A stretch of 64,000 nt of DNA from Pseudoroseomonas aestuarii (GTDB lineage Bacteria > Pseudomonadota > Alphaproteobacteria > Acetobacterales > Acetobacteraceae): NCBI RefSeq assembly GCF_042651065.1, contig NZ_JBHSCH010000003.1, forward strand, positions 62,001 to 126,000, read 5' to 3'. The notes beneath the pieces are model-generated. The model ran no database searches. It saw nothing but the letters and a program-made list of their open reading frames with translations, and was not told the DNA's origin. The translations under genes were made by a program, and so were the position numbers. Below, one piece after another: positions 1-8,656 of this stretch. How positions within the stretch are numbered: the first letter of the stretch is position 1; each line of letters opens with the position of its first letter.

Positions 1-590
1 AGGATGGAGAGCCCCTCCGCCTTCAGCGCCAGGATGGCCTCGGCCATGCGCTCCACCACCACGGGCGCGAGGCCCTCGGAGGGCTCGTCGAGCAGCAGCA
101 GGCGCGGGTTGCCCATCAGCGTGCGGGCGATGGTGAGCATCTGCTGCTCGCCGCCGCTCATCCGCCCGGCCGGCCGGTGGCGCATCCCGCCGAGGCTGGG
201 GAAGAGGGCGAAGAGCCGCTCCGGCGTCCAGGGCGCGAGGCCGGCGCGGGCCGGGCGGCGGCCCACCTCCAGGTTCTCCAGCACGGTGAGACCGGTGAAG
301 ATGCGCCGCTCCTCCGGCACATAGCCGAGCCCGGCGCGGGCGATGGCGTGCGGCGGCTGCCCGGCGAGATCGCGCCCCTCCAGCCGCCTCCCTTCCAGCC
401 GCCCCCCTTCCAGCCGCACCGTGCCGGCGCTGGGCGGCACCAGCCCCATGATGGCCTTCATCGTCGTGCTCTTGCCGGCGCCGTTGCGGCCCAGCAGGCA
501 CAGCACCTCGCCCGCCGCCACGGTGAGCGAGACGCCGTGCAGGATGTGCGCGCGGCCGTAATGGGCGTGCAGCCCCTCCACCGCCAGCAT
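1..590 (-). CDS. livF: Branched-chain amino acid ABC transporter ATPase LivF (partial, C-terminus beyond window)
   Basis: This is the second cytoplasmic ATPase of a Liv/HAAT uptake system. The reverse strand translates from ATG at 590 without a stop to the window edge (about 196 codons). Visible motifs are a Walker A (GRNGAGKST), the LivF-type VPEERRIF segment, an ABC signature (MSGGEQQML) and a Walker B (LLLLDEPSEGLAP); the GLAP ending is characteristic of LivF rather than LivG. The start overlaps the livG stop as TGATG, so the two are translationally coupled. A short LEG-rich insertion follows the Walker A region (see the repeat at 378-420). Family assignment is firm; the transported solute is not known. 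Confidence 0.93.
   Translation of the reverse strand, partial: MLAVEGLHAHYGRAHILHGVSLTVAAGEVLCLLGRNGAGKSTTMKAIMGLVPPSAGTVRLEGGRLEGRRLEGRDLAGQPPHAIARAGLGYVPEERRIFTGLTVLENLEVGRRPARAGLAPWTPERLFALFPSLGGMRHRPAGRMSGGEQQMLTIARTLMGNPRLLLLDEPSEGLAPVVVERMAEAILALKAEGLSI
378..420. repeat. 15-nt tandem repeat inside livF
   Basis: Three imperfect copies of a 15-base unit of the type TTCCAGCCGCCCCCC lie head to tail and stay in frame. They encode a Leu-Glu-Gly repeat with Arg/Gly spacers between Walker A and the Q-loop region. This is probably a local slippage expansion in a surface loop. Confidence 0.6.
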
Positions 591-1342
591 CAGAACCGCC
601 CCCCGCCGAGATAGACCTGCCGCACCCGCGGGTCCGCCCGCACCTCCTCCGGCGCGCCGGCGGCGATCAGGCGCCCGCGCTCCAGCACCAGCACGCGGTC
701 GGCATGGCCGAACACCACATCCATGTCGTGCTCGGTGAACAGCACGGCGATACCGGCCTCCCGCGCGATGGCGGCGGTCTGTTGCATCAGCGCGCCGCGC
801 TCGGCGGGGGCCATGCCGGCGGTGGGCTCGTCCATCAGCAGCAGGCGGGGGCTGTGGGCCAGCGCCATGGCCAGCTCCAGCCGCTTGAGGTCGCCATAGG
901 CCAGCACGGCACAGGGGCGGTCGGCCTGGGCGAGCATGCCCACACGGTCCAGCAGCGCCTCCGCCTCCGCCGTGTGGAGCCGCGCCGCCGGGCGCCACAG
1001 GCCGAGCAGCCGGCGGTGATGGGAGAGCAGCGCGGCCCGCACATTCTCCCGCACGCTCATCGAGCCGAAGGTGGCGGTGACCTGGAAGGTGCGGCCGACG
1101 CCGAGCCGCCACACGGCGCGCGGCGGCAGCCCGGTGATGTCCCGGCCCCCCAGCCGCACCCGCCCGGCATCGGGGCGGATCTGGCCGTTGAGCATGTTGA
1201 AGCAGGTGCTCTTGCCGGCGCCGTTGGGGCCGATCAGTGCCAGCATCTCGCCGGGGGCGAGGGCGAAGGAGACGCCATCCACGGCGCGCACCCCGCCCCA
1301 GGCCTTGATCAGCCCCTCGGCCTCGAGAAGGGGCATGCTCAT
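590..1342 (-). CDS. livG: Branched-chain amino acid ABC transporter ATPase LivG
   Basis: ATP-binding subunit of the Liv/HAAT importer, 250 residues, the usual length for LivG. It has Walker A (GPNGAGKST), the Q-loop segment with GVGRTFQVT, Walker B (LLLMDEPTAGMAP) and the H-loop (FTEHDMDVVF), which is typical of LivG. The signature region reads LAYGDLKRLELAMAL, a common LivG variant of LSYG-Q. I chose ATG at 1342 because it gives an ATGA overlap with the permease stop at 1341-1339, and the downstream end overlaps livF. It is one of four genes in a tightly packed reverse-strand operon. Confidence 0.95.
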   Translation of the reverse strand: MSMPLLEAEGLIKAWGGVRAVDGVSFALAPGEMLALIGPNGAGKSTCFNMLNGQIRPDAGRVRLGGRDITGLPPRAVWRLGVGRTFQVTATFGSMSVRENVRAALLSHHRRLLGLWRPAARLHTAEAEALLDRVGMLAQADRPCAVLAYGDLKRLELAMALAHSPRLLLMDEPTAGMAPAERGALMQQTAAIAREAGIAVLFTEHDMDVVFGHADRVLVLERGRLIAAGAPEEVRADPRVRQVYLGGGRF

Positions 1343-3186
1343 GCCCGCTTCTCGCCCCATTGGGCCAGGGCGCCCGCGAGGCCGCGCGGGAAGAACAGCA
1401 CCAGCGCCAGGATGACGAGGCCGAGCAGCAGCCGCCACAGCTCCGTCACGCGCGCCAGCTGCTCCTGCAGCCCGGCATAGGCAATGGCGCCGAGGATCGG
1501 CCCGCTCACCGTCTGCACGCCGCCCAGCAGCACCATCAGCAGCGCATCGACGCTGCGCGGGATGGCGAGGTAGGTGGGAAACACGCTGCCTTTGCCGAAG
1601 GCGAACAGGGCGCCGGCCAGCCCGGCGAAGGCGGCGGCATAGGCGAAGGCCAGCCAGCGGATGCGGAAGGCGTCGATGCCGATGGCCTCGGCGCGCAGCG
1701 CGGAATCGCGCTGCGCGCGCAGCGCCAAGCCGAAGGGCGCGTGGATGGCCCGCCGCAGCAGCCACACGCCGAGGCCGCAGAGCGCGGCGCTGAGATAGAA
1801 GAAGGCGAGCTTCCCGCGCGCCCAGTTGCTCGGCCAGATGCCGAGCAGGCCGTTGTCGCCGCCCGTCACCTCCACCCACTGGAAGGCGACGCTCCAGGCG
1901 ATCTGCGCGAAGGCGAGCGTCAGCATGGCGGCATAGACGCCGGAGAGCCGCACGCAGAACCAGCCGAAGAGCAGCCCCACCAGCCCGGCGGCGAAGGGCG
2001 CCAGCAGCAGCCCCATCTCCATCGGCGCCGCGAGGTGGCGCAGCAGCAGCCCCGCGGCATAGGCGCCGGCGCCGAAATAGGCGGCGTGGCCGAAGCTCGC
2101 CATGCCGCCCGGCCCCATGATGAGGTGCAGGCTGGCGGCGAAGAGGATGAAGATGGCGAAGTCGGCCAGCAGGATCAGCGGGTAGTCGCCGAGGAAGGGC
2201 GCGGCCAGCAGCAGCGCCGCCAGTGCGCCGAGCGTGGCCAGCCGCAGGCCACGCGGCAGCGGGCGGGGCAGGGGCGGCGCCTGCTCGCTGGCGGGCGGCG
2301 CGCCGGGCGGGGCGCCCAGCAGCCCGTGCGGCCGCAGCACCAGCACCACCGCCATCACCAGGAACACCAGCACCAGCGTGATGCGCGGGAAGACCAGGAT
2401 GCCGAAGGCGTGCAGCTCGCCGATCAGCAGCGCCGCCAGGAAGGCACCGGGCAGGCTGCCAAGCCCGCCGATGACGACGACGACGAAGGCCTCGACGATG
2501 ATGGCCATGTCCATGTGCAGCGTGACGGCCTCGCGCGGCAATTGCAGCGCGCCGCCGAGCCCGGCGAGGGCGGCGCCGAGGAAGAACACGGCGGTGAAGA
2601 GCAGGCGCTGGTCGACGCCGAGGGCGGAGACCATCTCGCGGTCCTGCGTCGCGGCGCGCAGCAGGATGCCGAAGCGGGTGCGGTGGAACAGCAGCCAGAG
2701 CAGCCCCAGCACCACCGGCCCCACCGCGATGAGGAACAGCTCGTAGCGCGGGAAGCGCAGGCCGAGGATCTCGACCGCGCCGCGTAGCAGCGGCGCGCGG
2801 GGCCCGAACTTGTCGTCGGCACCCCAGAGCAGCAGCGCCACATCCTGCACGATCAGCACCAGCGCGAAGGTGGCGAGAAGCTGGAACAGCTCCGGCGCGT
2901 GGTAGATGCGGCGCAGCACCGTCATCTCCAGGGCCGCGCCGAGCGCGCCCACGCAGAGCGCCGCCAGCAGCACGCCCCCCCAGAACCCCCAGAAGCCGCC
3001 GAGTTCCGCGAGCGGCCCGTGACTCACAAAAGTCCAGGCGAGAAAGGCGCCCAGCATGTAGAGGCTGCCATGGGCGAAGTTGACGATGCGGCTGACGCCG
3101 AAGATCACCGTCAGCCCCGAGGCCACCAGGAAGAGGGAGGAGGCGCTGGCCAGTCCGGCCAGCGCCTGGACGGCCAGGGCTTCCAA
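1339..3186 (-). CDS. Fused LivH-LivM branched-chain amino acid ABC permease
   Basis: A single 615-residue membrane protein that carries both permease halves of a Liv importer. The first about 290 residues are LivH-like, with the NFAHGSLYMLGAF and GGLGSLPGA motifs. A short Pro-rich linker (PPGAPPASEQAPPLPRP) follows, and residues about 325-615 are LivM-like (GPGGMASFGHAAYFGAGAY, GGVQTVSGPILG). Elsewhere these are usually separate subunits. There is no ATG at the junction with the binding-protein gene; the best start is TTG at 3186, preceded by AGGAG about 10 bases upstream and 7 bases after the upstream stop. The 3' end overlaps livG as ATGA. Function as the transmembrane channel is firm; substrate is unknown. 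Confidence 0.9.
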   Translation of the reverse strand: MEALAVQALAGLASASSLFLVASGLTVIFGVSRIVNFAHGSLYMLGAFLAWTFVSHGPLAELGGFWGFWGGVLLAALCVGALGAALEMTVLRRIYHAPELFQLLATFALVLIVQDVALLLWGADDKFGPRAPLLRGAVEILGLRFPRYELFLIAVGPVVLGLLWLLFHRTRFGILLRAATQDREMVSALGVDQRLLFTAVFFLGAALAGLGGALQLPREAVTLHMDMAIIVEAFVVVVIGGLGSLPGAFLAALLIGELHAFGILVFPRITLVLVFLVMAVVLVLRPHGLLGAPPGAPPASEQAPPLPRPLPRGLRLATLGALAALLLAAPFLGDYPLILLADFAIFILFAASLHLIMGPGGMASFGHAAYFGAGAYAAGLLLRHLAAPMEMGLLLAPFAAGLVGLLFGWFCVRLSGVYAAMLTLAFAQIAWSVAFQWVEVTGGDNGLLGIWPSNWARGKLAFFYLSAALCGLGVWLLRRAIHAPFGLALRAQRDSALRAEAIGIDAFRIRWLAFAYAAAFAGLAGALFAFGKGSVFPTYLAIPRSVDALLMVLLGGVQTVSGPILGAIAYAGLQEQLARVTELWRLLLGLVILALVLFFPRGLAGALAQWGEKRA

Positions 3187-3193
3187 GGCGGTG

Positions 3194-4432
3194 CTACTCC
3201 TGCGGCCGCCAGGCGCGCACCTGCTCATCGCCGGGCAGGTAGTTGGCGCCGTCGGCATAGCGCCAGTCCACCATCTTGCCGCGGCGGCCTTCGAGCTTGG
3301 TGCGGCCGACGAAGGCGCCGAGCGTCGCCTGGTGGTCGAGCGCGCGGAACTCCACCTCGCCCGTGCCGTAGCCGGTCTGGTAGCGGATGCCCTTGAAGGC
3401 CTCGACCATCGCCTCCGTCTCGGTGCTGTTCGCCTTGCGCAGCATGGCGGCGATGGCCTGCACCGTGTCGTAGCCGACGATCGAGCCGCAGCGCGGCAGC
3501 TCGTTGTACTTGGCGCGGTAGGCGTCGCGCAGCGCGGTGTGGGTGGGGTTGTCCAGGTCGTCGCGCGGGTAGCCGGTGACGATCCAGCCATCCGGGCATT
3601 CCTCGCCCAGCGGCTCCAGGTATTCCGGCTCGCCGCTCAGCATGGAGGCCACCGCGCGGCCCTCGAACAGGCCGCGCGTGTTGCCCTGGCGGACGAAGTT
3701 CAGCAGGTCGGTGGCGAAGGTGACGTTGAAGATGCCCTCGGGCTTCATCCGCTCCAGCGCCTGCACCGTGGCGCCGGCATCGATGCGGCCGAGCGCCGGG
3801 AACTGCTCGCCGACGAACTCCACATCCGGCCGCTTCGCCTTCAGCAGCTCGCGGAACCACTTCACCGCCGACTGCCCGTATTCGTAGTTGGGCGCGACCG
3901 TGGCCCAGCGCTTGGCGGGGAGCCTGGCGGCTTCCTCCACCAGCATGGCGGCCTGCATGTAGGTGCTGGGCCGCAGGCGGAAGGTGTAGCGGTTGCCGCG
4001 CGACCAGACGAGCGCGTCCGTCAGCGGCTCGCTCGCCGCGTAGAGGCGCTTGTTCTGCCGGGCGAAGTCGGCCAGGGCGAGGCCGACATTGGAGAGGTAG
4101 CCGCCGGCCAGCAGCGCCACGCGCTCGGCGTTCAGCAGCTCGCCGGCCAGTCGCACCGCGTCCTCGGGGCGGCCGGCATCGTCGCGGAACACGGTTTCCA
4201 GCGGGCGGCCGCCGATGCCGCCGGCGGCGTTGACCTGCTCCTGCGCCAGCAGCCAGCCATTGCGATACGGCCCGAGGAAGGCCGGCTGGGCGGTGTAGGA
4301 ATTGATCTCGCCGATGCGGATGGGGCTGCCCTGGGCGCGCAGCACGGCCGGGCGCGCCAGCGCTCCGGCGGCGATCCCGGCCAGCAGCATGCGGCGGCGC
4401 AGCCCGCGCGCGTCGGTCTGGAGGAGGGTCAT
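3194..4432 (-). CDS. ABC transporter periplasmic substrate-binding protein (LivK/Peripla_BP_6 family)
   Basis: A 412-residue periplasmic receptor of the type I fold used by Liv/HAAT transporters. The N-terminus has twin arginines, a hydrophobic segment and an Ala-rich cleavage region before GSPIRIGEINSY, compatible with Tat or Sec export. Family landmarks include the VNAAGGIGGRPLE segment near residue 70 and the GYDTVQAIAAML helix near the C-terminus. It is the first gene of the operon with the fused permease and both ATPases, so it captures the solute for that system. The alpha-proteobacterial family binds amino acids, amides or urea-like compounds; specificity cannot be read from sequence. 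Confidence 0.92.
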   Translation of the reverse strand: MTLLQTDARGLRRRMLLAGIAAGALARPAVLRAQGSPIRIGEINSYTAQPAFLGPYRNGWLLAQEQVNAAGGIGGRPLETVFRDDAGRPEDAVRLAGELLNAERVALLAGGYLSNVGLALADFARQNKRLYAASEPLTDALVWSRGNRYTFRLRPSTYMQAAMLVEEAARLPAKRWATVAPNYEYGQSAVKWFRELLKAKRPDVEFVGEQFPALGRIDAGATVQALERMKPEGIFNVTFATDLLNFVRQGNTRGLFEGRAVASMLSGEPEYLEPLGEECPDGWIVTGYPRDDLDNPTHTALRDAYRAKYNELPRCGSIVGYDTVQAIAAMLRKANSTETEAMVEAFKGIRYQTGYGTGEVEFRALDHQATLGAFVGRTKLEGRRGKMVDWRYADGANYLPGDEQVRAWRPQE

Positions 4433-4552
4433 GGTGGCGGTCCTTCTGCCTGTCCTGGCATCGGCGGAGCCGAGTGGCGGCGAATGTCCTTCCTGTCATC
4501 CCGCAGGGCAAGATGCCTCGCCCGAGAACTTGCAGAAAGAAGATGGGGGCTC

Positions 4553-4570
4553 GGGGGAATTCCTTCCCCC
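4553..4570. terminator. Hairpin between cbpM and the liv operon
   Basis: GGGGGAA and TTCCCCC form a 7-bp stem with a TTCC loop, just downstream of the cbpM stop on the reverse strand. No strong U-tract follows, so termination is only possible. The rest of the 144-base spacer must hold the liv promoter, which I could not pinpoint. Confidence 0.4.
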
Positions 4571-4576
4571 GGCCTT

Positions 4577-4858
4577 CTATTCCCCACCCAGACGCGACCC
4601 GCCCTCAAGCTGCCGCAGCCGGCGGCGCAGCGCATAGACCTGATCGACCAGCGACAGCACCACGGGCAGCGCCGTCTCATCCACCTCCAGCACGTCGCGC
4701 AGGTCGAGGATCAGCCGCACGCGCTCCACGTCGATCTCCTCGAAGCGCAGTTCGCCTTCCGTGACCTCCGGGCGAACGAAGCCCTGGGCGATCCAGCGGT
4801 GCAGGTCGCCGGGGTCCAGGGTGGTGAACCGGGCAAGCAGGATGTCGAGCGTGATCAT
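4577..4858 (-). CDS. cbpM: Chaperone modulatory protein CbpM
   Basis: A 93-residue cytoplasmic partner of the DnaJ-like protein CbpA. CbpM proteins bind the J-domain and inhibit its co-chaperone and DNA-binding activity. The sequence shows a MerR-like helix-turn-helix start (DLHRWIAQGFVRPE) followed by a C-terminal helix with alternating Leu and Arg (DQVYALRRRLRQLE). Length fits the family. Its start overlaps the cbpA stop as ATGA, so it is translationally coupled, which is the usual arrangement and supports the assignment more than the short sequence alone. Confidence 0.85.
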   Translation of the reverse strand: MITLDILLARFTTLDPGDLHRWIAQGFVRPEVTEGELRFEEIDVERVRLILDLRDVLEVDETALPVVLSLVDQVYALRRRLRQLEGGSRLGGE

Positions 4859-5775
4859 GGCGCTGCCTTCGCTCCCGGTTCCGGCGCGTTTTCCGGCTTC
4901 TCCACGGGCGCGGGCCGCCAGTCCCGCAGGAAGGCTTCCAGCGCCGCATCCGGAGGCCCGATGACGACCCGGATGGACAGGATCAGATCGCCGGCCGGGT
5001 GGCCGGCATGGGCCGCCACGCCCTTCCCGCGCAGGCGGATGAGATGGCCCGTGTCGGTGTGCGGCGGCAGCGTGACGCGCACCGTGCCGGACGGGGTTGA
5101 GACCAGAACGGCGCCGCCCAGCACCGCGTCCCTGAGGCTCACGGACAGGTCCTTGTGCAGATCCATCCCCTCGCGGCGCAGCTCGGGGTGGGTTCCGACC
5201 TCGAGCTCGATCAGGGCATCGCCGTCAGGGCCGCCATTGCGGCCGGGCTCGCCCTTTCCCCGGAGGCGGAGGACGCTGCCACTGACCACGCCGGGCGGGA
5301 TCTTGAGGTCCAGGACCCGGCCATCGGGCAGCGTCAGGCGCTCGGTGGCGCCTTGCACGGCGCTGAGGAACGGCACGGCCAGTTTGTAGGTCGCGTCGTC
5401 GCCGCGCCGGGGGGCGGCCTCCGCCGCCCGCCGGGCTGCGAAGATCTCCGCGAACAAGTCCTCGAAGGTGTCCTCGTGGGCGGCGTCGCCGTAACGCGCG
5501 CCCTGCGCGGCCTCGGCATGGCGGCGGTAGCTGCTCGGGGGGCGCTGCTCCTGGCCCGCGGCATCGATCTCGCCCCGGTCGAAGCGCGCACGCTGCTCCG
5601 GGTCGGACAGCAGGTCGTGCGCGGCGGAGGCTTCCTTGAAGCGTACTTCCGCCATGGGCTTGCCGGGGTTGAGGTCCGGGTGGTGCTGCCGGGCCAGCTT
5701 GCGATACGCCTGCTTGATGGCGTCAGGCGTCGCGTCTCGGGGAACGCCCAGAACCTTGTAGGGATCTTCAGCCAT
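4855..5775 (-). CDS. cbpA: DnaJ-like co-chaperone CbpA (curved-DNA-binding type)
   Basis: A 306-residue class II J-domain protein. The J-domain spans about residues 3-67, with the DnaK-stimulating HPD motif in RQHHPDLNPG. A Gly-poor linker is followed by two DnaJ C-terminal beta domains (residues about 120-290, e.g. LKIPPGVVSGSVLRLRGKG and TGHLIRLRGKGV). There is no cysteine-rich zinc domain, which separates CbpA from DnaJ. An ATG 30 bases upstream (5805) is in frame, but MAEDPYKVLGV at 5775 matches the family start. It is co-transcribed with cbpM. Role: stimulates DnaK and may bind curved DNA in stationary phase. Confidence 0.92.
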   Translation of the reverse strand: MAEDPYKVLGVPRDATPDAIKQAYRKLARQHHPDLNPGKPMAEVRFKEASAAHDLLSDPEQRARFDRGEIDAAGQEQRPPSSYRRHAEAAQGARYGDAAHEDTFEDLFAEIFAARRAAEAAPRRGDDATYKLAVPFLSAVQGATERLTLPDGRVLDLKIPPGVVSGSVLRLRGKGEPGRNGGPDGDALIELEVGTHPELRREGMDLHKDLSVSLRDAVLGGAVLVSTPSGTVRVTLPPHTDTGHLIRLRGKGVAAHAGHPAGDLILSIRVVIGPPDAALEAFLRDWRPAPVEKPENAPEPGAKAAP

Positions 5776-5925
5776 GCCTGTATCCCAGTCCCCCGGGTGG
5801 AACATCCGCCGACCGGGCCCCCAGAGCCGCGGGGGTCCGAAGCGGTGCGGGTGCGCCGCCTGTTGTACGAGATTTCGGGGAGGACGAACACCGCGCGTTC
5901 GGCGTCGCCCCGCGGGGCGGCTTTC

Positions 5926-7104
5926 CTAGCGTCGCAGCGCCGCGTTCAGCCGCCCCGGGACCTCGGCCAGCGCGCTTTCCTCCGCATTGGCGAAGGCAAG
6001 GCGCAGGTGCCGCTGCTGCCCCGGCCCGAAGAACGGCCCCGGCAGGGTCAGCAGCCCGTGCCGCGCCGCCAGCGCCTCGGCGGCGGCCATGGCGTCCGGC
6101 TGCCCCGCGGGCAGGCGTAGATAGGCGAAGTAGGTGCCCAGCGCATCGACCGCCCAGCCCGGCGCCCGCGCCATGGCGGCGCGGAAGGCATCGGCGCGGC
6201 CGGCCATGATGGCGCGGTTGCCGGCGCGCCACCCGGCCAGTGCCGGAATGGCCCAGGCCAGCGCCGCCTGGGGTGCGCGGGCGGGGCAGATCTGCATGGT
6301 GTCCACCACCTTCAGCAGCTCCGCGCGGAAGGCGCCGCCGCCGACGATGGCCCCGACGCGGTGCCCCGGAATGCAGTAGGACTTGGCGAAGGAATAGAGA
6401 TGCACCAGCCCTTCCGTCCAGCCCGGGTCCTGGAACAGGGTGTGCGGCGGCGCGCCGGTCTCGGGGAGGAAGTCGCGATAGGTCTCGTCCAGCACCAGCC
6501 AGACGCCGCGGGCGCGGCAGATCCCGGCAATGCGGGCGATGGTGTCGGGCGGGATGATGGCGCCGGTCGGGTTGTTCGGCGTCACCAGCACCACGGCGCG
6601 GGTCTCGGGCGTCAGCGCCGCCGCCAGCCGCTCGGGGTCGGGGAGGAAGCCGTCCTCGGCGCGGGTCTCGAAGGGCAGGGCGGTGATGCCCAGCAGCTCC
6701 AGCGCCATGCGGTGGTTGAAGTACCAGGGCGTCGGCAGCAGCACGGCGTCGCCGCTGCCGGCCAGCGCCGTCATGGCCATGGTGAAGGCGAGGTTGCAGC
6801 CGGCGGTGATGGTGACCTCGCCGGCGCTGATGGGCGCGGCATAGGTGGCGGCGAGGTCGGCGGCCAGCGCCTCGCGCAGCGGCGCGTCGCCGTCGATCGG
6901 GCCGTAGCCGGCACAGGCGCGGCTGCCGGCCGCCTCGGCCAGCCGCTCCAGCAGCGCCGGGTGCGGCGGGTAGCCCGGCACGGCCTGGGTGAGGTCGAGC
7001 ATCGGGCCGGCGCCGCCGTCGTAGCGGGCGGCCCAGGCGCGGGCGGTGGGGATGGGCGGCGCGGCCGTGGCGTGGACACGGGCGGAAAGGCGGGGGCTCG
7101 GCAT
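5926..7104 (-). CDS. PLP-dependent aminotransferase, class I/II
   Basis: A 392-residue fold-type I aminotransferase. Visible motifs are TPNNPTGAI (substrate/cofactor loop), LVLDETYRDF (Asp contacting the PLP pyridine nitrogen, followed by Tyr), and SFAKSYCIPGHRVGAI with the PLP-binding lysine in SFAKS. The C-terminal GPFFGPGQQRHLRLAFAN ends in the Arg that binds the alpha-carboxylate. A GTG 12 bases upstream is an alternative start. It probably uses an aspartate, aromatic or alanine-type amino donor, but the substrate cannot be deduced. No operon partner is obvious. Confidence 0.88.
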   Translation of the reverse strand: MPSPRLSARVHATAAPPIPTARAWAARYDGGAGPMLDLTQAVPGYPPHPALLERLAEAAGSRACAGYGPIDGDAPLREALAADLAATYAAPISAGEVTITAGCNLAFTMAMTALAGSGDAVLLPTPWYFNHRMALELLGITALPFETRAEDGFLPDPERLAAALTPETRAVVLVTPNNPTGAIIPPDTIARIAGICRARGVWLVLDETYRDFLPETGAPPHTLFQDPGWTEGLVHLYSFAKSYCIPGHRVGAIVGGGAFRAELLKVVDTMQICPARAPQAALAWAIPALAGWRAGNRAIMAGRADAFRAAMARAPGWAVDALGTYFAYLRLPAGQPDAMAAAEALAARHGLLTLPGPFFGPGQQRHLRLAFANAEESALAEVPGRLNAALRR

Positions 7105-7160
7105 GATGCGCCGCACAGTGTCACGCGATGGTCACGCCGACCAGCCATGCCAAGCGCGGC

Positions 7161-7805
7161 TCAGGCTTCCTCGCCCGCCGGGCGGCCGGTGACGTGCCGC
7201 CAGTGGTGCCAGAGCAGCCGCGCCGCTAGCGAGCGCCACGGCGACCATGCCGCCGAGAGGGCCAGCAGCGCCTTCGGCCCCGGCCGCGCCGGCAGGCCTT
7301 TCAGGTGCTGGGCGGCGGCGGCCAGGGCCACATCGGCATAGGGGAAGATGTCCGCCCGGTCCTCGGCGAAGATCAGGTGCACCTGCGCCGTCCAGGGGCC
7401 GAGGCCGCGCTGCGCCGAGAGATGCGCGATGGCCACCGCGTCGGCCATGCCGGAGAGCGCCTCCAGTTGCAGCGTGCCGGCCAGGCAGGCCTCGGCCAGC
7501 CCGCGCAGATGCGCCACCTTGGGGCGGGAGAGGCCGGCGGCGCGGAACTGTTCGTCCGTCAGTTGCAGCAGCCCCGCCGGCTCCAGCGCGCCGGGCAGGG
7601 CGGAGAAGCGGCGCCAGATGGCTCCCGCCGCCTGGTTGCTGATCTGCTGGCCGAGGATGGTGCGCGCGAGGCCGCCGAAGCCGCGCGGCCGGCTGCGCCA
7701 CGGCAGCGGCCCGGCCGCCGGCTCGATGCGGGCGAAATCCGCATCCAGCCGGCAGAGGGCGGCAATGCCTTCCAGCGCCCAGGCGGGCGGCTGTTGAGGG
7801 TTCAG
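7161..7805 (-). CDS. DNA-3-methyladenine glycosylase II (AlkA-like HhH-GPD)
   Basis: About 214 residues of a base-excision repair glycosylase that removes alkylated purines. The HhH-GPD core is clear: RTILGQQISNQAAGAIWRR, a helix-hairpin-helix GLGPWTAQVH, then a segment ending in PYAD whose Asp is at the catalytic position. The N-terminal AlkA domain is absent, as in the short bacterial forms. No ATG, GTG or TTG lies at the expected start. The best candidate is CTG at 7805, which overlaps the upstream TGA as CTGA, like an ATGA coupling. The start is therefore uncertain while the product call is solid. Confidence 0.82.
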   Translation of the reverse strand: MNPQQPPAWALEGIAALCRLDADFARIEPAAGPLPWRSRPRGFGGLARTILGQQISNQAAGAIWRRFSALPGALEPAGLLQLTDEQFRAAGLSRPKVAHLRGLAEACLAGTLQLEALSGMADAVAIAHLSAQRGLGPWTAQVHLIFAEDRADIFPYADVALAAAAQHLKGLPARPGPKALLALSAAWSPWRSLAARLLWHHWRHVTGRPAGEEA

Positions 7806-8428
7806 TCCGGGCAGGGCGGTTCGCCCAGGGGAGAGGCGGGCGGCGCCGCCTCCGGCTGGCCGATGGCGGCGGCGAGCGCCGCGAAGCGGGCGGGCTGCAT
7901 CCCCGGCTCGGCCGCCAGCCACAGCACGCCGGCCTCGTGCGGCAGCAGGGCGGTGCGCCAGCCCGGCGGGATGCGCGTCGGCACCGCCTCTCGCCCGCCC
8001 AGCCACAGCCCGAGGCGGCAGCCGCCGGCGCCGCGATAGCCGCCATAGAGGCCGCCCCCGGCCTCGCTGGCGCTGTCCAGCCGCAGCCCGAGGGCGGAGA
8101 GATCCGGCAGGCCGGCCGGCGCCTGCGGGCCGGCCACGCCGAAGCCCGCCAGGAAGCGCCGGTGCGCCACCACCGCCGGGGCATCCCGCTCGCGCGGGGC
8201 GCTCACCGCCAGGGCGGTGCCGGCGGCCAGCAGCGCCAGCGCCACGACTCCCACACGCAGCCAGTCGCGCGGGCGGGCGCGGCGGTCCTCCCGACGCGGC
8301 GGGGGGATGCTGGGGGCGAGGCTGATGTCGTCCGGCACCACCAGAGGAGGCGCGTGGAGAGGCGCGGGGGGCGCCGCCGCCGTCCGGGGCGGGCTGCTTT
8401 CCTTGCGGCGCAAGGGCAGGATGGCCAT
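7802..8428 (-). CDS. Single-pass membrane protein, possible anti-sigma-like regulator
   Basis: A 208-residue protein with a basic, Pro-rich cytoplasmic N-terminus (residues 1-60), one transmembrane helix (about 61-78: VGVVALALLAAGTALAV) and a periplasmic domain of about 125 residues. The domain contains an LSALGLRL strand and a GGCRLGLWLGG stretch that loosely recall the C-terminal parts of alphaproteobacterial transmembrane anti-sigma factors. No zinc-binding anti-sigma domain and no adjacent sigma gene were seen, so function is open. ATG at 8428 follows GAGGAA. The stop overlaps the putative alkA start, suggesting coupled expression. Confidence 0.7.
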   Translation of the reverse strand: MAILPLRRKESSPPRTAAAPPAPLHAPPLVVPDDISLAPSIPPPRREDRRARPRDWLRVGVVALALLAAGTALAVSAPRERDAPAVVAHRRFLAGFGVAGPQAPAGLPDLSALGLRLDSASEAGGGLYGGYRGAGGCRLGLWLGGREAVPTRIPPGWRTALLPHEAGVLWLAAEPGMQPARFAALAAAIGQPEAAPPASPLGEPPCPD

Positions 8429-8656
8429 GGGTTCCTCGCGGGCGCGGGGCGCGGCACCCCTGTCTCTTCGGGCGCAGGTCTCTTCCGGCGCAGGATGCCA
8501 TGCCGCCTGGCCGGGCGGAAGGCCGGCCAGGCTTCGCGCCGCACGAGGCATGTTTTTCGCTGCCGAATGATACGAACCGCAACAGGGCGCGCGGTGGCAA
8601 AAGCCTGTAACATGCCTTCCAGGCAACGTCGCCATATCGCCTCTATGGTCGAGCTC

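Noticed and set aside
1360..5389. Long forward open frames opposite the liv and cbpA genes
   Set aside because: They are antisense shadows of GC-rich genes, with Gln/Arg/His-rich composition and no motifs; the reverse-strand genes are clear families.
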